Shown: piece after piece, positions 17,358-24,454 of the stretch
Layout of the letters: each line of letters starts with the position of its first letter
How positions within the stretch are numbered: the first letter of the stretch is position 1
DNA from: an uncultured Oscillospiraceae bacterium
Lineage (GTDB): Bacteria > Bacillota > Clostridia > Oscillospirales > Oscillospiraceae
Direction: 5' to 3'
Assembly: GCA_947631395.1 (NCBI GenBank)
Contig: CANRLF010000002.1
Location: 131,179 to 195,178 of the forward strand
Length of the DNA stretch: 64,000 nucleotides
The notes under the pieces: generated by a model
What the model saw: only the letters and a program-made list of their open reading frames with translations
The model's database searches: none
Told to the model about the DNA's origin: nothing
Position numbers and translations under genes: made by a program

Positions 17358-17414
17358 AAAAAATACCGGTCCGGGCAGACTGCTCCCATCTGAGCGCAGC
17401 CCGTCCGACCGGTA
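17358..17414 (-). terminator. Terminator directly after leader RNA copy 1
   Basis: TACCGGTC (17364-17371) pairs with GACCGGTA (17407-17414). An inner GC-rich rod (CGGGC, CTGC/GCAG) and six T residues follow in the minus-strand direction. It would release the leader RNA at about 165 nt. Confidence 0.88.
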
Positions 17415-17522
17415 CTTGCGTACAACCTTAACAACGTGTGCAATCCGGGTGCCACCCCGTTCCCAAGTCACCGGGACCTGGCTCCGCGTCTTAAGCGGAG
17501 AACGCACAAGTAATCAACTACC
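17415..17522 (-). ncRNA. Structured leader RNA, copy 1
   Basis: The core 17419-17517 is 92/99 identical without gaps to 33982-34080. Read on the minus strand, it folds into a nested plan. P1 TGTGC/GCACA closes the domain. P2 GTTC/GAAC directly follows and encloses P3 CTCCGC/GCGGAG (loop TTAAGAC) and P4 CCAGGTC/GACTTGG (loop CCGGT) with no free nucleotides. P5 is a GGG/CCC hairpin. The conserved tail is CACACGTTGTTA. It has its own promoter and is followed by two terminators. I cannot match it to a riboswitch class I know. It could be a riboswitch, a processive antiterminator or a trans-acting RNA. Confidence 0.75.
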
Positions 17523-17528
17523 AAGGCT

Positions 17529-17557
17529 AATATACCACAATATATAGTATATGTCAA
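17529..17557 (-). promoter_or_regulatory. Promoter of leader RNA copy 1
   Basis: TTGACA (17552-17557 complement), exactly 17 nt, then TATATT (17529-17534 complement). The expected transcription start is near 17522. The spacer segment ATTGTGGTAT next to the -10 box is also present in the promoter of copy 2. Confidence 0.88.
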
Positions 17558-17597
17558 CAAGGATTTTCTATATATTGCGTAATTCAACTGTTTTATA

Positions 17598-17611
17598 GAG
17601 TGTCGACACTC
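17598..17611. repeat. 14-bp perfect palindrome GAGTGTCGACACTC
   Basis: A perfect palindrome in the gap between the XRE gene and the leader promoter. It is not followed by a U-tract and could be an operator for the adjacent XRE protein. Confidence 0.6.
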
Positions 17612-17617
17612 CCAAAA

Positions 17618-17863
17618 TCACGGTTCCAGTTTAAACTTTAAGAGCATATACGGCTCGATCTCAAGAACTGTCGCTATGTTGAACAGCAATTCCAGAGAAA
17701 TGCCGCGCTTTATCCCCTGAGCCTCAATAGCGGACAGGTGCTGACGGCTTATACCAAGCAATTCAGCCGCCTGCTCCTGAGAGAACCCCTTTTTCTTTCT
17801 GTAGTACGCGATGGCATAAGAGAGATTCTCCATCCGCCGACTGTTGTCAAACTTTACCTCCAA
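17618..17863 (-). CDS. XRE-family DNA-binding regulator (81 aa)
   Basis: A single helix-turn-helix domain: LSYAIAYYRKKKGFSQEQAAELLG, then ISRQHLSAIEAQG, the classic Cro/CI arrangement. The start is TTG at 17863 behind GGTGGTG; an ATG ten codons later has a poorly spaced GGAGG. Palindromes flank it on both sides (17598-17611 and 17925-17955), which suits an autoregulator. It lies between the partition genes and leader RNA copy 1, and could control either. Confidence 0.85.
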   Translation of the reverse strand: MEVKFDNSRRMENLSYAIAYYRKKKGFSQEQAAELLGISRQHLSAIEAQGIKRGISLELLFNIATVLEIEPYMLLKFKLEP

Positions 17864-17924
17864 GGTATCACCACCCTTTGGGTATTTATGCTTATTTTAG
17901 CCAAAGGGAGGAAAAACTTAAATA

Positions 17925-17955
17925 ATTTGTGACACGTCATTGACGTGTCACAAAT
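17925..17955. repeat. 31-bp perfect palindrome near the partition genes
   Basis: Fifteen-base arms (ATTTGTGACACGTCA and its exact complement) surround one central base. There is no loop and no U-tract, so it is a DNA-level site rather than a terminator. It could be an operator for the XRE regulator 62 bp away, or a partition/replication site for parR/parM just upstream. A weaker repeat CCCTTTGG/CCAAAGGG lies at about 17873-17908. Confidence 0.75.
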
Positions 17956-18013
17956 AGCAGTTTATAATTATAGAGCAGTTATGATATTTGTGAGGCGACA
18001 ATTTGCGACGCCG

Positions 18014-18397
18014 TCAGATAGTTGGCCGGCTTCTCTGGAAGTCGGCGAGGGTCTCCGTGATAGCCCTGAAGGTGTCGCTATCCCCCATGCTATCCCATTG
18101 ACTATTAATCTGTGTTGAGGACGAAGCGCCCGGACGCGCGGGACAGTTTTCCCTTTGAGACGGTATGATCTCAGGGTGACTGCGTATGACGGAGAGGATT
18201 TTTTGCTCAAAAGTGTCCTCGCTGGCGGGCAGGTGATTTGGGTCGTGCGTATAGCTCAGAACGGCGCTGGTGATAAATTGCGCCTTACGCCGCCCATGCT
18301 GTTCCAGAAGACAGGCGGCGGCTCTCTGCTGCGGGTCCTTAAGGTCGAACTGTATTGTGAAGCGCCCCGGCTTTTTCTTATCGCTCATACTGTTCAC
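18014..18397 (-). CDS. parR: ParR-like plasmid partition adaptor
   Basis: A 127-residue basic protein directly behind the ParM-like ATPase. Its N-terminal half (GRFTIQFDLKDPQQRAAACLL, then GRRKAQFITSAVLSY) resembles the ribbon-helix-helix region of ParR/StbB-type adaptors, which bind a centromere site and link it to ParM filaments. The C-terminal part is low-complexity and ends FRAITETLADFQ. The ATG overlaps parM by 4 nt (ATGA). Assignment is by context and general layout. Confidence 0.72.
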   Translation of the reverse strand: MNSMSDKKKPGRFTIQFDLKDPQQRAAACLLEQHGRRKAQFITSAVLSYTHDPNHLPASEDTFEQKILSVIRSHPEIIPSQRENCPARPGASSSTQINSQWDSMGDSDTFRAITETLADFQRSRPTI

Positions 18398-19311
18398 CTG
18401 CTGTGGGAGAGCCTGTATAGCGTCTCATATCCTTTGACGTTGGCGCGGATATCTTCCACAAATATGGGGTTGGCTACTTTGTTGGAGTCCTCAATAAACC
18501 TTTTCAGAAGGATAGAGCCTCCGCCTACGAATATGACCGGTGCCGTCCGGAGCTCAAGCTGTCGTTCCCTCAGCGCGCTCAGAATATCGGAAACAAATTC
18601 ACGCGCGCATTTTTCGGCAATTGTCGCCACTTCCTCAAGACCGGGAGCCGGCTTGCCGGACAGGAGCGCGTCGATATCCTCCTCGGAGAGCAAAATATCT
18701 CTCGCCGCGCGGATCTGAGACGTGATCCTGTTATATAGCATGATAACGCCGCTCTCAAGAGAGTCACAGAGGGATAAGTCGCCGCGTCCTTTTCTGATCC
18801 GCAGATAGTCCATGGTATACCCGCCAATATCCACGACCAGGGCCGTCGGAACAGAGGTCAAAGAGGGGAGGACGGACACGGCCGCCGCGTAAGCCTGGGG
18901 ATAGCAGGCAACGTCGTCGATACAGACCGAGTAGGGCCTGTCCTGATAAACGAAGCTTACGACGCCCCTCCCGGTAAAGTACCTTGTGAACGACTCGCTT
19001 TGGGAGCCGTAATGGGCCGGTGGAAGCCCGACAGCCAATTGGACGCGGATCATGTCTGGAGAATACGCACCGACGGCGTTGATCTCATTGGCGATGGCAA
19101 AGAGGGAGAGAATGAAGAAACGATCATCCTCGGTCTTGTCCCGCCGGTAGGGGATACGCTGGTCGGATACCTGATAGTATTTTCCCATATACTTCAGCAT
19201 ATCTGCCCCGTATGGCCGCACCTCGCTCTCCCGCAGTCCGGATACGAAGGGCTCGCTCCGCAGGAGTTTTATCTGTTTGTTCCCATGGTCGATTGAAATA
19301 AGCATTTTCAC
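18394..19311 (-). CDS. parM: ParM/StbA-type actin-like partition ATPase
   Basis: A 305-residue actin-fold protein. ISIDHGNKQIK at the N-terminus is the phosphate-1 loop, VVDIGGYTMDYL near residue 158 is the phosphate-2 loop and VIFVGGGSILLK near residue 270 is the adenosine loop. That order defines the ParM/Alp family, whose filaments push plasmid copies apart. Together with parR it indicates plasmid-style segregation, seen on conjugative plasmids and also on elements that replicate while excised. The upstream gap (19312-19442) is divergent with the SLOG-like gene and may contain the centromere; no clear iterons are visible. Confidence 0.85.
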   Translation of the reverse strand: MKMLISIDHGNKQIKLLRSEPFVSGLRESEVRPYGADMLKYMGKYYQVSDQRIPYRRDKTEDDRFFILSLFAIANEINAVGAYSPDMIRVQLAVGLPPAHYGSQSESFTRYFTGRGVVSFVYQDRPYSVCIDDVACYPQAYAAAVSVLPSLTSVPTALVVDIGGYTMDYLRIRKGRGDLSLCDSLESGVIMLYNRITSQIRAARDILLSEEDIDALLSGKPAPGLEEVATIAEKCAREFVSDILSALRERQLELRTAPVIFVGGGSILLKRFIEDSNKVANPIFVEDIRANVKGYETLYRLSHSR

Positions 19312-19442
19312 TCCTCCTTATACTCCTGTTATACGGAGATAAAACGCCTTTTTCAACAATGGAACGGGAAATTATAGCCTTACAATGGTTTTCAAAATGC
19401 CCGTTTCGACGAGCGAACTATTAAGATTTGGCGGTGATCACA

Positions 19443-19880
19443 GTGACAGTGACCTTCTGCGGACATGGGGATTACCCGGTAGACAACGATGTGATACGGT
19501 GGCTTGAGGGAGCCGTGGAGGACCTCATAAAGCAGGGGGCAGACAGGTTCTACCTCGGCGGATACGGAGCCTTTGACAGCGCCGCGGCGTCGGTGGTATG
19601 GAACGCAAAGAAAAGTCACCCGGACATCGTTTCTGTTCTGGTGCTCCCGTATCTCGACGCGAAAACAGTGCCGGACCGCTACGATTATACTACATATCCG
19701 CCTATTGAAAATGTGCCTAAGCGGTACGCAATATCGGCAAGAAACCGTTGGGCGGTGGACAAGGCCGATGTGGTAGTGGCGTATGTACTTCACGACTGGG
19801 GCGGAGCCGCAAGGACGCTGGATTACGCCGTGGCAAAAAAGAAAAAAATCATCAGCTACGCTGAAAACAGGGGAGGATGA
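19443..19880 (+). CDS. SLOG-fold protein (DUF1273/YpsA-like)
   Basis: A protein of about 145 residues opening TVTFCGHGDYPVDND and continuing GADRFYLGGYGAFDSAAASV. It matches the SLOG superfamily style, which is a Rossmann-like nucleotide sensor found in YpsA/DUF1273 and in several conflict systems. The later VDKADVVVAYVLHDWGGAARTLDYA is typical of the same fold. Translation could start at TTG 19428, GTG 19434 or GTG 19443; the last has GGCGGTG at proper spacing. It diverges from parM and is followed 3 nt later by a second gene. The ligand is unknown. Confidence 0.72.
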   Translation: MTVTFCGHGDYPVDNDVIRWLEGAVEDLIKQGADRFYLGGYGAFDSAAASVVWNAKKSHPDIVSVLVLPYLDAKTVPDRYDYTTYPPIENVPKRYAISARNRWAVDKADVVVAYVLHDWGGAARTLDYAVAKKKKIISYAENRGG

Positions 19881-19883
19881 AAT

Positions 19884-20351
19884 ATGCCAAATGAAATTAT
19901 CTATCAGTGCCGATATAATAGTGAGGCCGGATCAGGTAAGCGCCGGCGCCGCTTCATGTTTCACAGAAAAGGCCGTTCTGAGCTTCGAGCGGAATGCGAA
20001 GAACTTATCCGCAAATTTGACGAGGAGAGCGAGTATATACCGATCCCGGAACGGCTCGACAAGGTGGATGATCTGATTTCCTCGGCAAAGGACATCGCGC
20101 TTTTTTATGAGCTCAATATGGATATTGTTCAGCGGGTGGACGGTATCAACTTTGATTTTTACTATGATTCGGGGCTTTTCATGGGGGAGTGCAGAGAGTA
20201 CTTCGGCAGGATGTTCCTGACTTGTGACAGCGTGACGGTTTACAAGCCAAAGAAGAAAAAAGACCTTCCGAAGGGCTGCGAAGGGATCATAAGCATGACG
20301 TATTATACCCACCGGCACCTTGTGGCCGGGAAAGAGATAAACATATCTTAG
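19884..20351 (+). CDS. Unknown partner of the SLOG-like gene (155 aa)
   Basis: No family recognised. The start is basic (AGSGKRRRRFMFHRKGRSELR), the middle is helical and acidic, and the protein ends THRHLVAGKEINIS. It follows the SLOG-like gene by 3 nt, so the two form a two-gene operon pointing away from parM, on the opposite strand from almost all neighbours. Confidence 0.6.
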   Translation: MPNEIIYQCRYNSEAGSGKRRRRFMFHRKGRSELRAECEELIRKFDEESEYIPIPERLDKVDDLISSAKDIALFYELNMDIVQRVDGINFDFYYDSGLFMGECREYFGRMFLTCDSVTVYKPKKKKDLPKGCEGIISMTYYTHRHLVAGKEINIS

Positions 20352-20402
20352 CACCGCAAAAGCGGGCGGACATGAGTATGGCCTGAGTTTAAATAACGCA
20401 AA

Positions 20403-20434
20403 AAGCCTGCATCTCCTTTCGGAAATGCAGGCTT
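20403..20434 (-). terminator. Bidirectional terminator
   Basis: AAGCCTGCAT and its exact complement ATGCAGGCTT form a 10-bp stem. Five T residues follow on the minus strand, ending the gene at 20503. On the plus strand the stem can end the SLOG operon, but only AATTAG follows. Confidence 0.8.
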
Positions 20435-20502
20435 AATTAGTTTATTGCCGTGAATTGACCTTCACTATCCGGACATGGCATGGCCGTTTTGCCGGCTCGG
20501 CT

Positions 20503-21114
20503 TCAGGTGTGTATGGAGTAGTAGGCTTTTTTCATATCCTCGCCGCTGTGGAATATGAGTCCTCCGCTGATGTACGGCTCTCCTGAAATGAAGGAGCGGA
20601 AGAAAAAAGAGTAGGGGACGAAATCGTTGTAGAGGACGACGCGCTCGTAGCCGCGGAAGCAGTCACGGAGGGCGTGGGAAAGCTTTTTCCTGACGGTCCT
20701 GTTTTCCAGACACTTGCGAAGTCCGGCTGTGTTGTTAAATATTATTTCCGGCTCTGCGGTCCTTTGAAGCGAGAGCGTGCTCCATGTCTTCGGCCCGCCT
20801 TCCTGAGTGCCGGCATATATGAATTTTGCCAGCTTGTCATAGGGGAGTATGACCGTTTCACTGTGCCCCAAGAGGTCAAGACTGCTTCTACACAACCATG
20901 AAAACTCAATGCTCAGTGTTCCCGCGGCTGTATCGCGCCGCAGGACCGCAAAAGAGCTTATGTCCTTGCTGATAACGTAATTTTCGCGCTCAAGGACTTT
21001 AAGCTCATGCCGTGAGATCAGGAATCCGGGGCTTGATTTCCACTTCCGGGAGAAGGTTTTAAAGCCGATAAAATCCCCGTCGGCAAATACTTTCACTAGG
21101 GTCCTGTCACTCAT
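20503..21114 (-). CDS. Unknown protein (203 aa)
   Basis: The start MSDRTLVKVFADGD is an ATG behind AAGGGGG, overlapping the upstream gene's end by 8 nt. A longer reading begins inside that gene. The protein has aromatic and beta-rich segments (KTFSRKWKSSPGFLISRHE, NDFVPYSFFFRSF) and no recognised motif or membrane helix. It is the last gene of the ligase operon and is followed by a terminator. Confidence 0.6.
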   Translation of the reverse strand: MSDRTLVKVFADGDFIGFKTFSRKWKSSPGFLISRHELKVLERENYVISKDISSFAVLRRDTAAGTLSIEFSWLCRSSLDLLGHSETVILPYDKLAKFIYAGTQEGGPKTWSTLSLQRTAEPEIIFNNTAGLRKCLENRTVRKKLSHALRDCFRGYERVVLYNDFVPYSFFFRSFISGEPYISGGLIFHSGEDMKKAYYSIHT

Positions 21115-21310
21115 TGCCACGCACCCCCTTGTCCGCGCGTTTTTGGTAGTCATCACAACGGACGACTATCCGGCCCTCATCCGCGATTTCCTCTACACCG
21201 TAGCAATAGCGGTCGCAATCCATCTCCTCAACACCGACATTGTGAACACAACTTACGCACCTGTCCTCGGCTGTGCGCCGTTTCACTTTCTCGCCGCTGT
21301 AAGCAGTCAT
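21107..21310 (-). CDS. Small cysteine-rich protein (67 aa)
   Basis: The likely start is the ATG at 21310 (MTAYSGEKVKRR) with AAAGG 9 nt upstream; alternative in-frame starts lie at 21319 and 21346. Cysteines in CVSCVHN, DCDRYCYG and VRCDDY suggest a metal site. It sits between ligase and the 203-aa protein. The function is unknown. Confidence 0.55.
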   Translation of the reverse strand: MTAYSGEKVKRRTAEDRCVSCVHNVGVEEMDCDRYCYGVEEIADEGRIVVRCDDYQKRADKGVRGNE

Positions 21311-21326
21311 ATCGATCATCCTTTCT

Positions 21327-23315
21327 TTATATTCCGGCCATTTCAAAGAATCTGGCCGGTGTCAGTACCGGAACGCCAAGCTCTTTTGCCTTGTCGAGCT
21401 TGCTTCCAGCGTTCTCGCCGCATATAAGGTAATTTGTCTTTCGCGTGACCGAGCTGCCGGCGACAGCGCCGAGAGACTCGATTTTCGCGTTGATCTCGTT
21501 TCTGGTGTAAGGCTCCACCTTGCCGGTGACTACGATGGTCATACCGGTAAACGGGTTACCGACGGTCGTTTCGACAGGGCCTGCCTCCGGCGGCCGGACA
21601 TTTACGTAGTTGCGGAGCTCCCACCACAGATACCAGTTTTCCTCTTTGCTAAACCAGTCGGTGATGTTCTGATGCAGAGTTCCGCCAAAGTCGGGGAGGG
21701 CCGTAAAATCAAAGCCGCCGCATACAGCCGCCTCAAATTCATCGAGACTGCTGTGGAAATGCCGGGCAAGCGCGCGACTGGCTGTGTTGCCTACCATGGG
21801 AATATCCATGGCGATCAGATACCGCTCAAAGGTGGTGTCACGACTGCGTTGGATGGCCTCCCAGAGCTTCTGCCAGGATTTTTCCCCAAAGCCGTCAATG
21901 TCGAGCATAGCGTCCCGGTGTTCATCCAGCCGGTAGATGTCCAGGCGGTCTTTTAAAAGGCCGTGGCCAATCAGCTTTTCAAGTGTGCTTTCCGAGAGCC
22001 CCTCTATGTTCATTGCCTTCTCGCCGGCAAAGTGGACAAACTGCTTCAGACGCCGGGTGGCGCAGTCGGGGTTGTCGCAAAACAGGGACTTTGTGCCGTT
22101 GCTCTCGTGAATACGCGTTGGCTGGCCGCAGCAGGGACAGCTTTTGATGACCAGACGGTCCATATCAAAACCGCCGCGGTCCAGGTTCTCCTCCACATGG
22201 GGGATGATCATGTTCCGCTTAGATACAAGTATGCGGTTTCCGGGCATCAGCTCCAGGTCCTCGATGAAGGACAGATTGTGTAGGCTTGCACGGGATACAG
22301 CGCAACCGTCGATCTCAACTGTCTCAAATATGGCGACAGGGGCTATCTCACCGGAGCGGGAGGGAGTCCATTCGATACCGCGGAGCCTTGTTTCGGACAG
22401 GTCGTCCTCAAATTTAAAGGCAAGGCCGTCCTTGTAGTGGTGCCCGGTACGGCCACAGCTCTTGGAATACGCGACGCTGTTGTAGGTCACGACGACACCG
22501 TCAATGGGAAGCCCGGCGTTTTTTGCCAACGCTCGTATTCTCTGGATCCCCGCCTCCATTTCCTCCTTCGTCAGCCTTCTGTTGGAGACGAGGAAGGGGC
22601 AGCGCTTAAATCCCAGCGGGTCCAAAGCTTTCAGCCTGTCGGATTTGTTTTCAAGCTCATCAAAGCCCTCCAGAACGTTGAACGGCATGAAGGTCACATG
22701 CCGATCCCGGCAGTCCTCTGACTTGAGTAGCCGAACGGACCCAGCCGCAAGATTTCGCCCGTTACGATAAGGCTGTCCGCCGCTGTCCAGAAGATCGGCC
22801 TTCATAGCTTCAAAATCGTCTGTTTTTATGAACGCCTCGCCAGTGACAACAAGCCGCCCCTTATAGGGGATCTGAGCGGGAATGCCGCTGATACCACGGG
22901 CGTTGTGCGTGATGACTTCCCCTTCGTTGCCGTTCCCGCGGGTGGCGGCCTCCTGAAGACTACCGTCCATATAGGTCGCCTTGACGGTGAGACCGTCCAG
23001 CTTCGGCATGAGCATCACCTTCATGTCTCCCACGAAAGAGCAGAGGTCCTCCACACGCTTCGTTTTGTCCATGGACAGGAGCGGGATGGCGTGTACGGTC
23101 TTTTGAAGCTTTTCCACTGCCGGCCATCCCACGGTTTGGGTAGGGGAATTGCTCATTTTGATACCAAGCTCCTGCTCCAGCATTTTCAGCTCATCAAAGA
23201 GCCGGTCATATACCTCGTCGCTCACCGTGGGAGCGTTGAGACTGTAATATTCGTATCTGTACCGGTTGAGCTGAGCGGTAAGCGCCAGAACCCGGTCATA
23301 ATTTGATTGTGACAT
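21327..23315 (-). CDS. ligA: NAD-dependent DNA ligase
   Basis: A 662-residue LigA. The N-terminal Ia domain includes YYSLNAPTVSDEVYDRLF, and the adenylated lysine lies in MPKLDGLTV (about residue 103). OB-fold and zinc-finger cysteines follow (SCPCCGQP, FCDNPDC), then helix-hairpin-helix repeats and a C-terminal BRCT domain (GMTIVVTGKVEPYTR). It seals nicks using NAD+. The start is ATG 23315 behind GGAGG; the ORF extends upstream but without a ribosome site. A full ligase on a mobile element is unusual and suggests the element repairs or replicates its own DNA. Sequence divergence from a housekeeping copy cannot be judged here. Confidence 0.95.
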   Translation of the reverse strand: MSQSNYDRVLALTAQLNRYRYEYYSLNAPTVSDEVYDRLFDELKMLEQELGIKMSNSPTQTVGWPAVEKLQKTVHAIPLLSMDKTKRVEDLCSFVGDMKVMLMPKLDGLTVKATYMDGSLQEAATRGNGNEGEVITHNARGISGIPAQIPYKGRLVVTGEAFIKTDDFEAMKADLLDSGGQPYRNGRNLAAGSVRLLKSEDCRDRHVTFMPFNVLEGFDELENKSDRLKALDPLGFKRCPFLVSNRRLTKEEMEAGIQRIRALAKNAGLPIDGVVVTYNSVAYSKSCGRTGHHYKDGLAFKFEDDLSETRLRGIEWTPSRSGEIAPVAIFETVEIDGCAVSRASLHNLSFIEDLELMPGNRILVSKRNMIIPHVEENLDRGGFDMDRLVIKSCPCCGQPTRIHESNGTKSLFCDNPDCATRRLKQFVHFAGEKAMNIEGLSESTLEKLIGHGLLKDRLDIYRLDEHRDAMLDIDGFGEKSWQKLWEAIQRSRDTTFERYLIAMDIPMVGNTASRALARHFHSSLDEFEAAVCGGFDFTALPDFGGTLHQNITDWFSKEENWYLWWELRNYVNVRPPEAGPVETTVGNPFTGMTIVVTGKVEPYTRNEINAKIESLGAVAGSSVTRKTNYLICGENAGSKLDKAKELGVPVLTPARFFEMAGI

Positions 23316-23345
23316 TTCTATAGCCTCCAATATTGAAATAGCAAA

Positions 23346-23366
23346 GGCGCGCTTTTGCGGCGCGCC
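23346..23366 (+). terminator. Short GC-rich hairpin with plus-strand T-tract
   Basis: GGCGCGC and GCGCGCC form a 7-bp stem followed on the plus strand by TTTTTT. No plus-strand gene ends here. On the minus strand it lies just upstream of ligA, followed only by TTT. Confidence 0.5.
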
Positions 23367-23384
23367 TTTTTTGTGTACCGGCAT

Positions 23385-23411
23385 AAAAAGGGTGCCGGAA
23401 AACCGGCACCC
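23385..23411 (-). terminator. Terminator between fic and ligA
   Basis: GGGTGCCGG (23390-23398) and CCGGCACCC (23403-23411) form a perfect 9-bp stem with a 4-nt loop, followed on the minus strand by TTTTT. It lies 18 nt after the fic stop, inside a run of co-oriented genes. Confidence 0.88.
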
Positions 23412-23428
23412 TCAAATAACCGTAAGTC

Positions 23429-24154
23429 TCAGCCCTCACGCTTGTAATGGGGCTGCGGCTCATATCTTTCTTTTTGATATTTTGCGTACTTTCCGTTGGC
23501 GGAGCCGTTGGGAACCGGCGCGTCCAGAGAATCAACGGAGTATTCGATCGGTTCCTCGCATATGGCATCAGACAAAATTTTCTCCAGATGCTCATACTCC
23601 GAATATTGGTCAAGGGAAGCCATAACGAAGGCGTCCCTCACATACCCGGCGCAGGAGGCCAGAAGGTCCTGATCCATGTAATAGCCGTAATGCTCCACGA
23701 AAAACGTAAGCATCATCACGACCGTCCGCGTGTTTCCCTCCCTGAAGGGGTGTATTTGCCACAGCTTTGGAAATTCCGCGGTCACAGCCTTCACAAACTC
23801 ATCGTGGTTCATGTCAGACCAATTTTTGGCGTTTATGTCCCGGAAGACATCGGTCAACTCACGCGGTATATCCTCGTCATTACTGTACCACACGCTACGG
23901 CCGGCAAGGAGCTTTTCACGCTTTTCAATGTTGATGATCCTGTACTGTCCGGCCCACCCGTAGACCTTCTCAAAGAGGAACCGGTGGATATCTCGCAGAC
24001 CAGCGGGAGAAAAATCACCAAAACCTCTCCTATAGAGAATGGCCATGTTCTGCCGGGACTGCTCCGCCTCGATCATATCAAGGACCTTGTCATCCTTGAT
24101 ACCCAGCTTGTTTTTGAGGACGGGCACATCGTCATAGAGATACGGGTCAGGCAT
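23429..24154 (-). CDS. fic: Fic-domain toxin (AMPylase family)
   Basis: A 241-residue Fic protein. The active motif HPFREGNTR (about residues 135-143) gives the catalytic histidine and the anion-hole residues. FVEHYGY and the C-terminal helix complete the fold. Fic enzymes transfer AMP or related groups from nucleotides to target proteins. With the VbhA-like gene immediately upstream (8-nt overlap) it forms a toxin-antitoxin pair of the VbhT/VbhA type, common on conjugative elements. The motif ends RTVV rather than RxxR, as in many of these relatives. The tail is charged and probably disordered. The target is unknown. Confidence 0.92.
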   Translation of the reverse strand: MPDPYLYDDVPVLKNKLGIKDDKVLDMIEAEQSRQNMAILYRRGFGDFSPAGLRDIHRFLFEKVYGWAGQYRIINIEKREKLLAGRSVWYSNDEDIPRELTDVFRDINAKNWSDMNHDEFVKAVTAEFPKLWQIHPFREGNTRTVVMMLTFFVEHYGYYMDQDLLASCAGYVRDAFVMASLDQYSEYEHLEKILSDAICEEPIEYSVDSLDAPVPNGSANGKYAKYQKERYEPQPHYKREG

Positions 24155-24350
24155 GGCTGTTCACCCGCTCCGCGATCTGCTGATGGTAGGTCCATAGAGC
24201 GTCCTGCACCTGCTCGTCAGTCAACTCCCCTTTGGCCCAGCTGTTGGAGAGCTTTCTCGCGAAGTCGGATATGGGCGCGCCCTCAATGGCGTTGATGGCA
24301 TCCGCTGTCTTTATGGCGGCGACCCGCCTTTTTTGTTCAGCTGTTGACAT
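24147..24350 (-). CDS. VbhA-like antitoxin of the Fic toxin
   Basis: A 67-residue helical protein placed directly before fic. The segment TADAINAIEGAPIS matches the inhibitory helix of VbhA antitoxins, whose glutamate in an E-G motif reaches into the Fic active site. Here E-G is present, but the usual serine/threonine four residues earlier is not seen at that exact spacing. GAGGTGATCATAG precedes the ATG. Overlap with fic ensures antitoxin-first translation. Confidence 0.82.
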   Translation of the reverse strand: MSTAEQKRRVAAIKTADAINAIEGAPISDFARKLSNSWAKGELTDEQVQDALWTYHQQIAERVNSHA

Positions 24351-24454
24351 CTATGATCACCTCACAAATTCATTGTACCACAGTCTGTGGGAAAAATAAA
24401 GAACAATGTTTTGGCGAGCTGACACATTCAAAGAGAATATGCCAGCTCACTTAT

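Noticed and set aside
17358-17517. Twister, twister-sister or pistol ribozyme, or a TnpB/IscB guide RNA
   Set aside because: The loops and junction sequences do not match the ribozyme consensus patterns I know, and no TnpB or IscB gene is present in the window.
19312-19442. Possible centromere (parC) upstream of parM
   Set aside because: ACAATGG occurs twice, but no set of regular iterons is visible, so I did not annotate a centromere.
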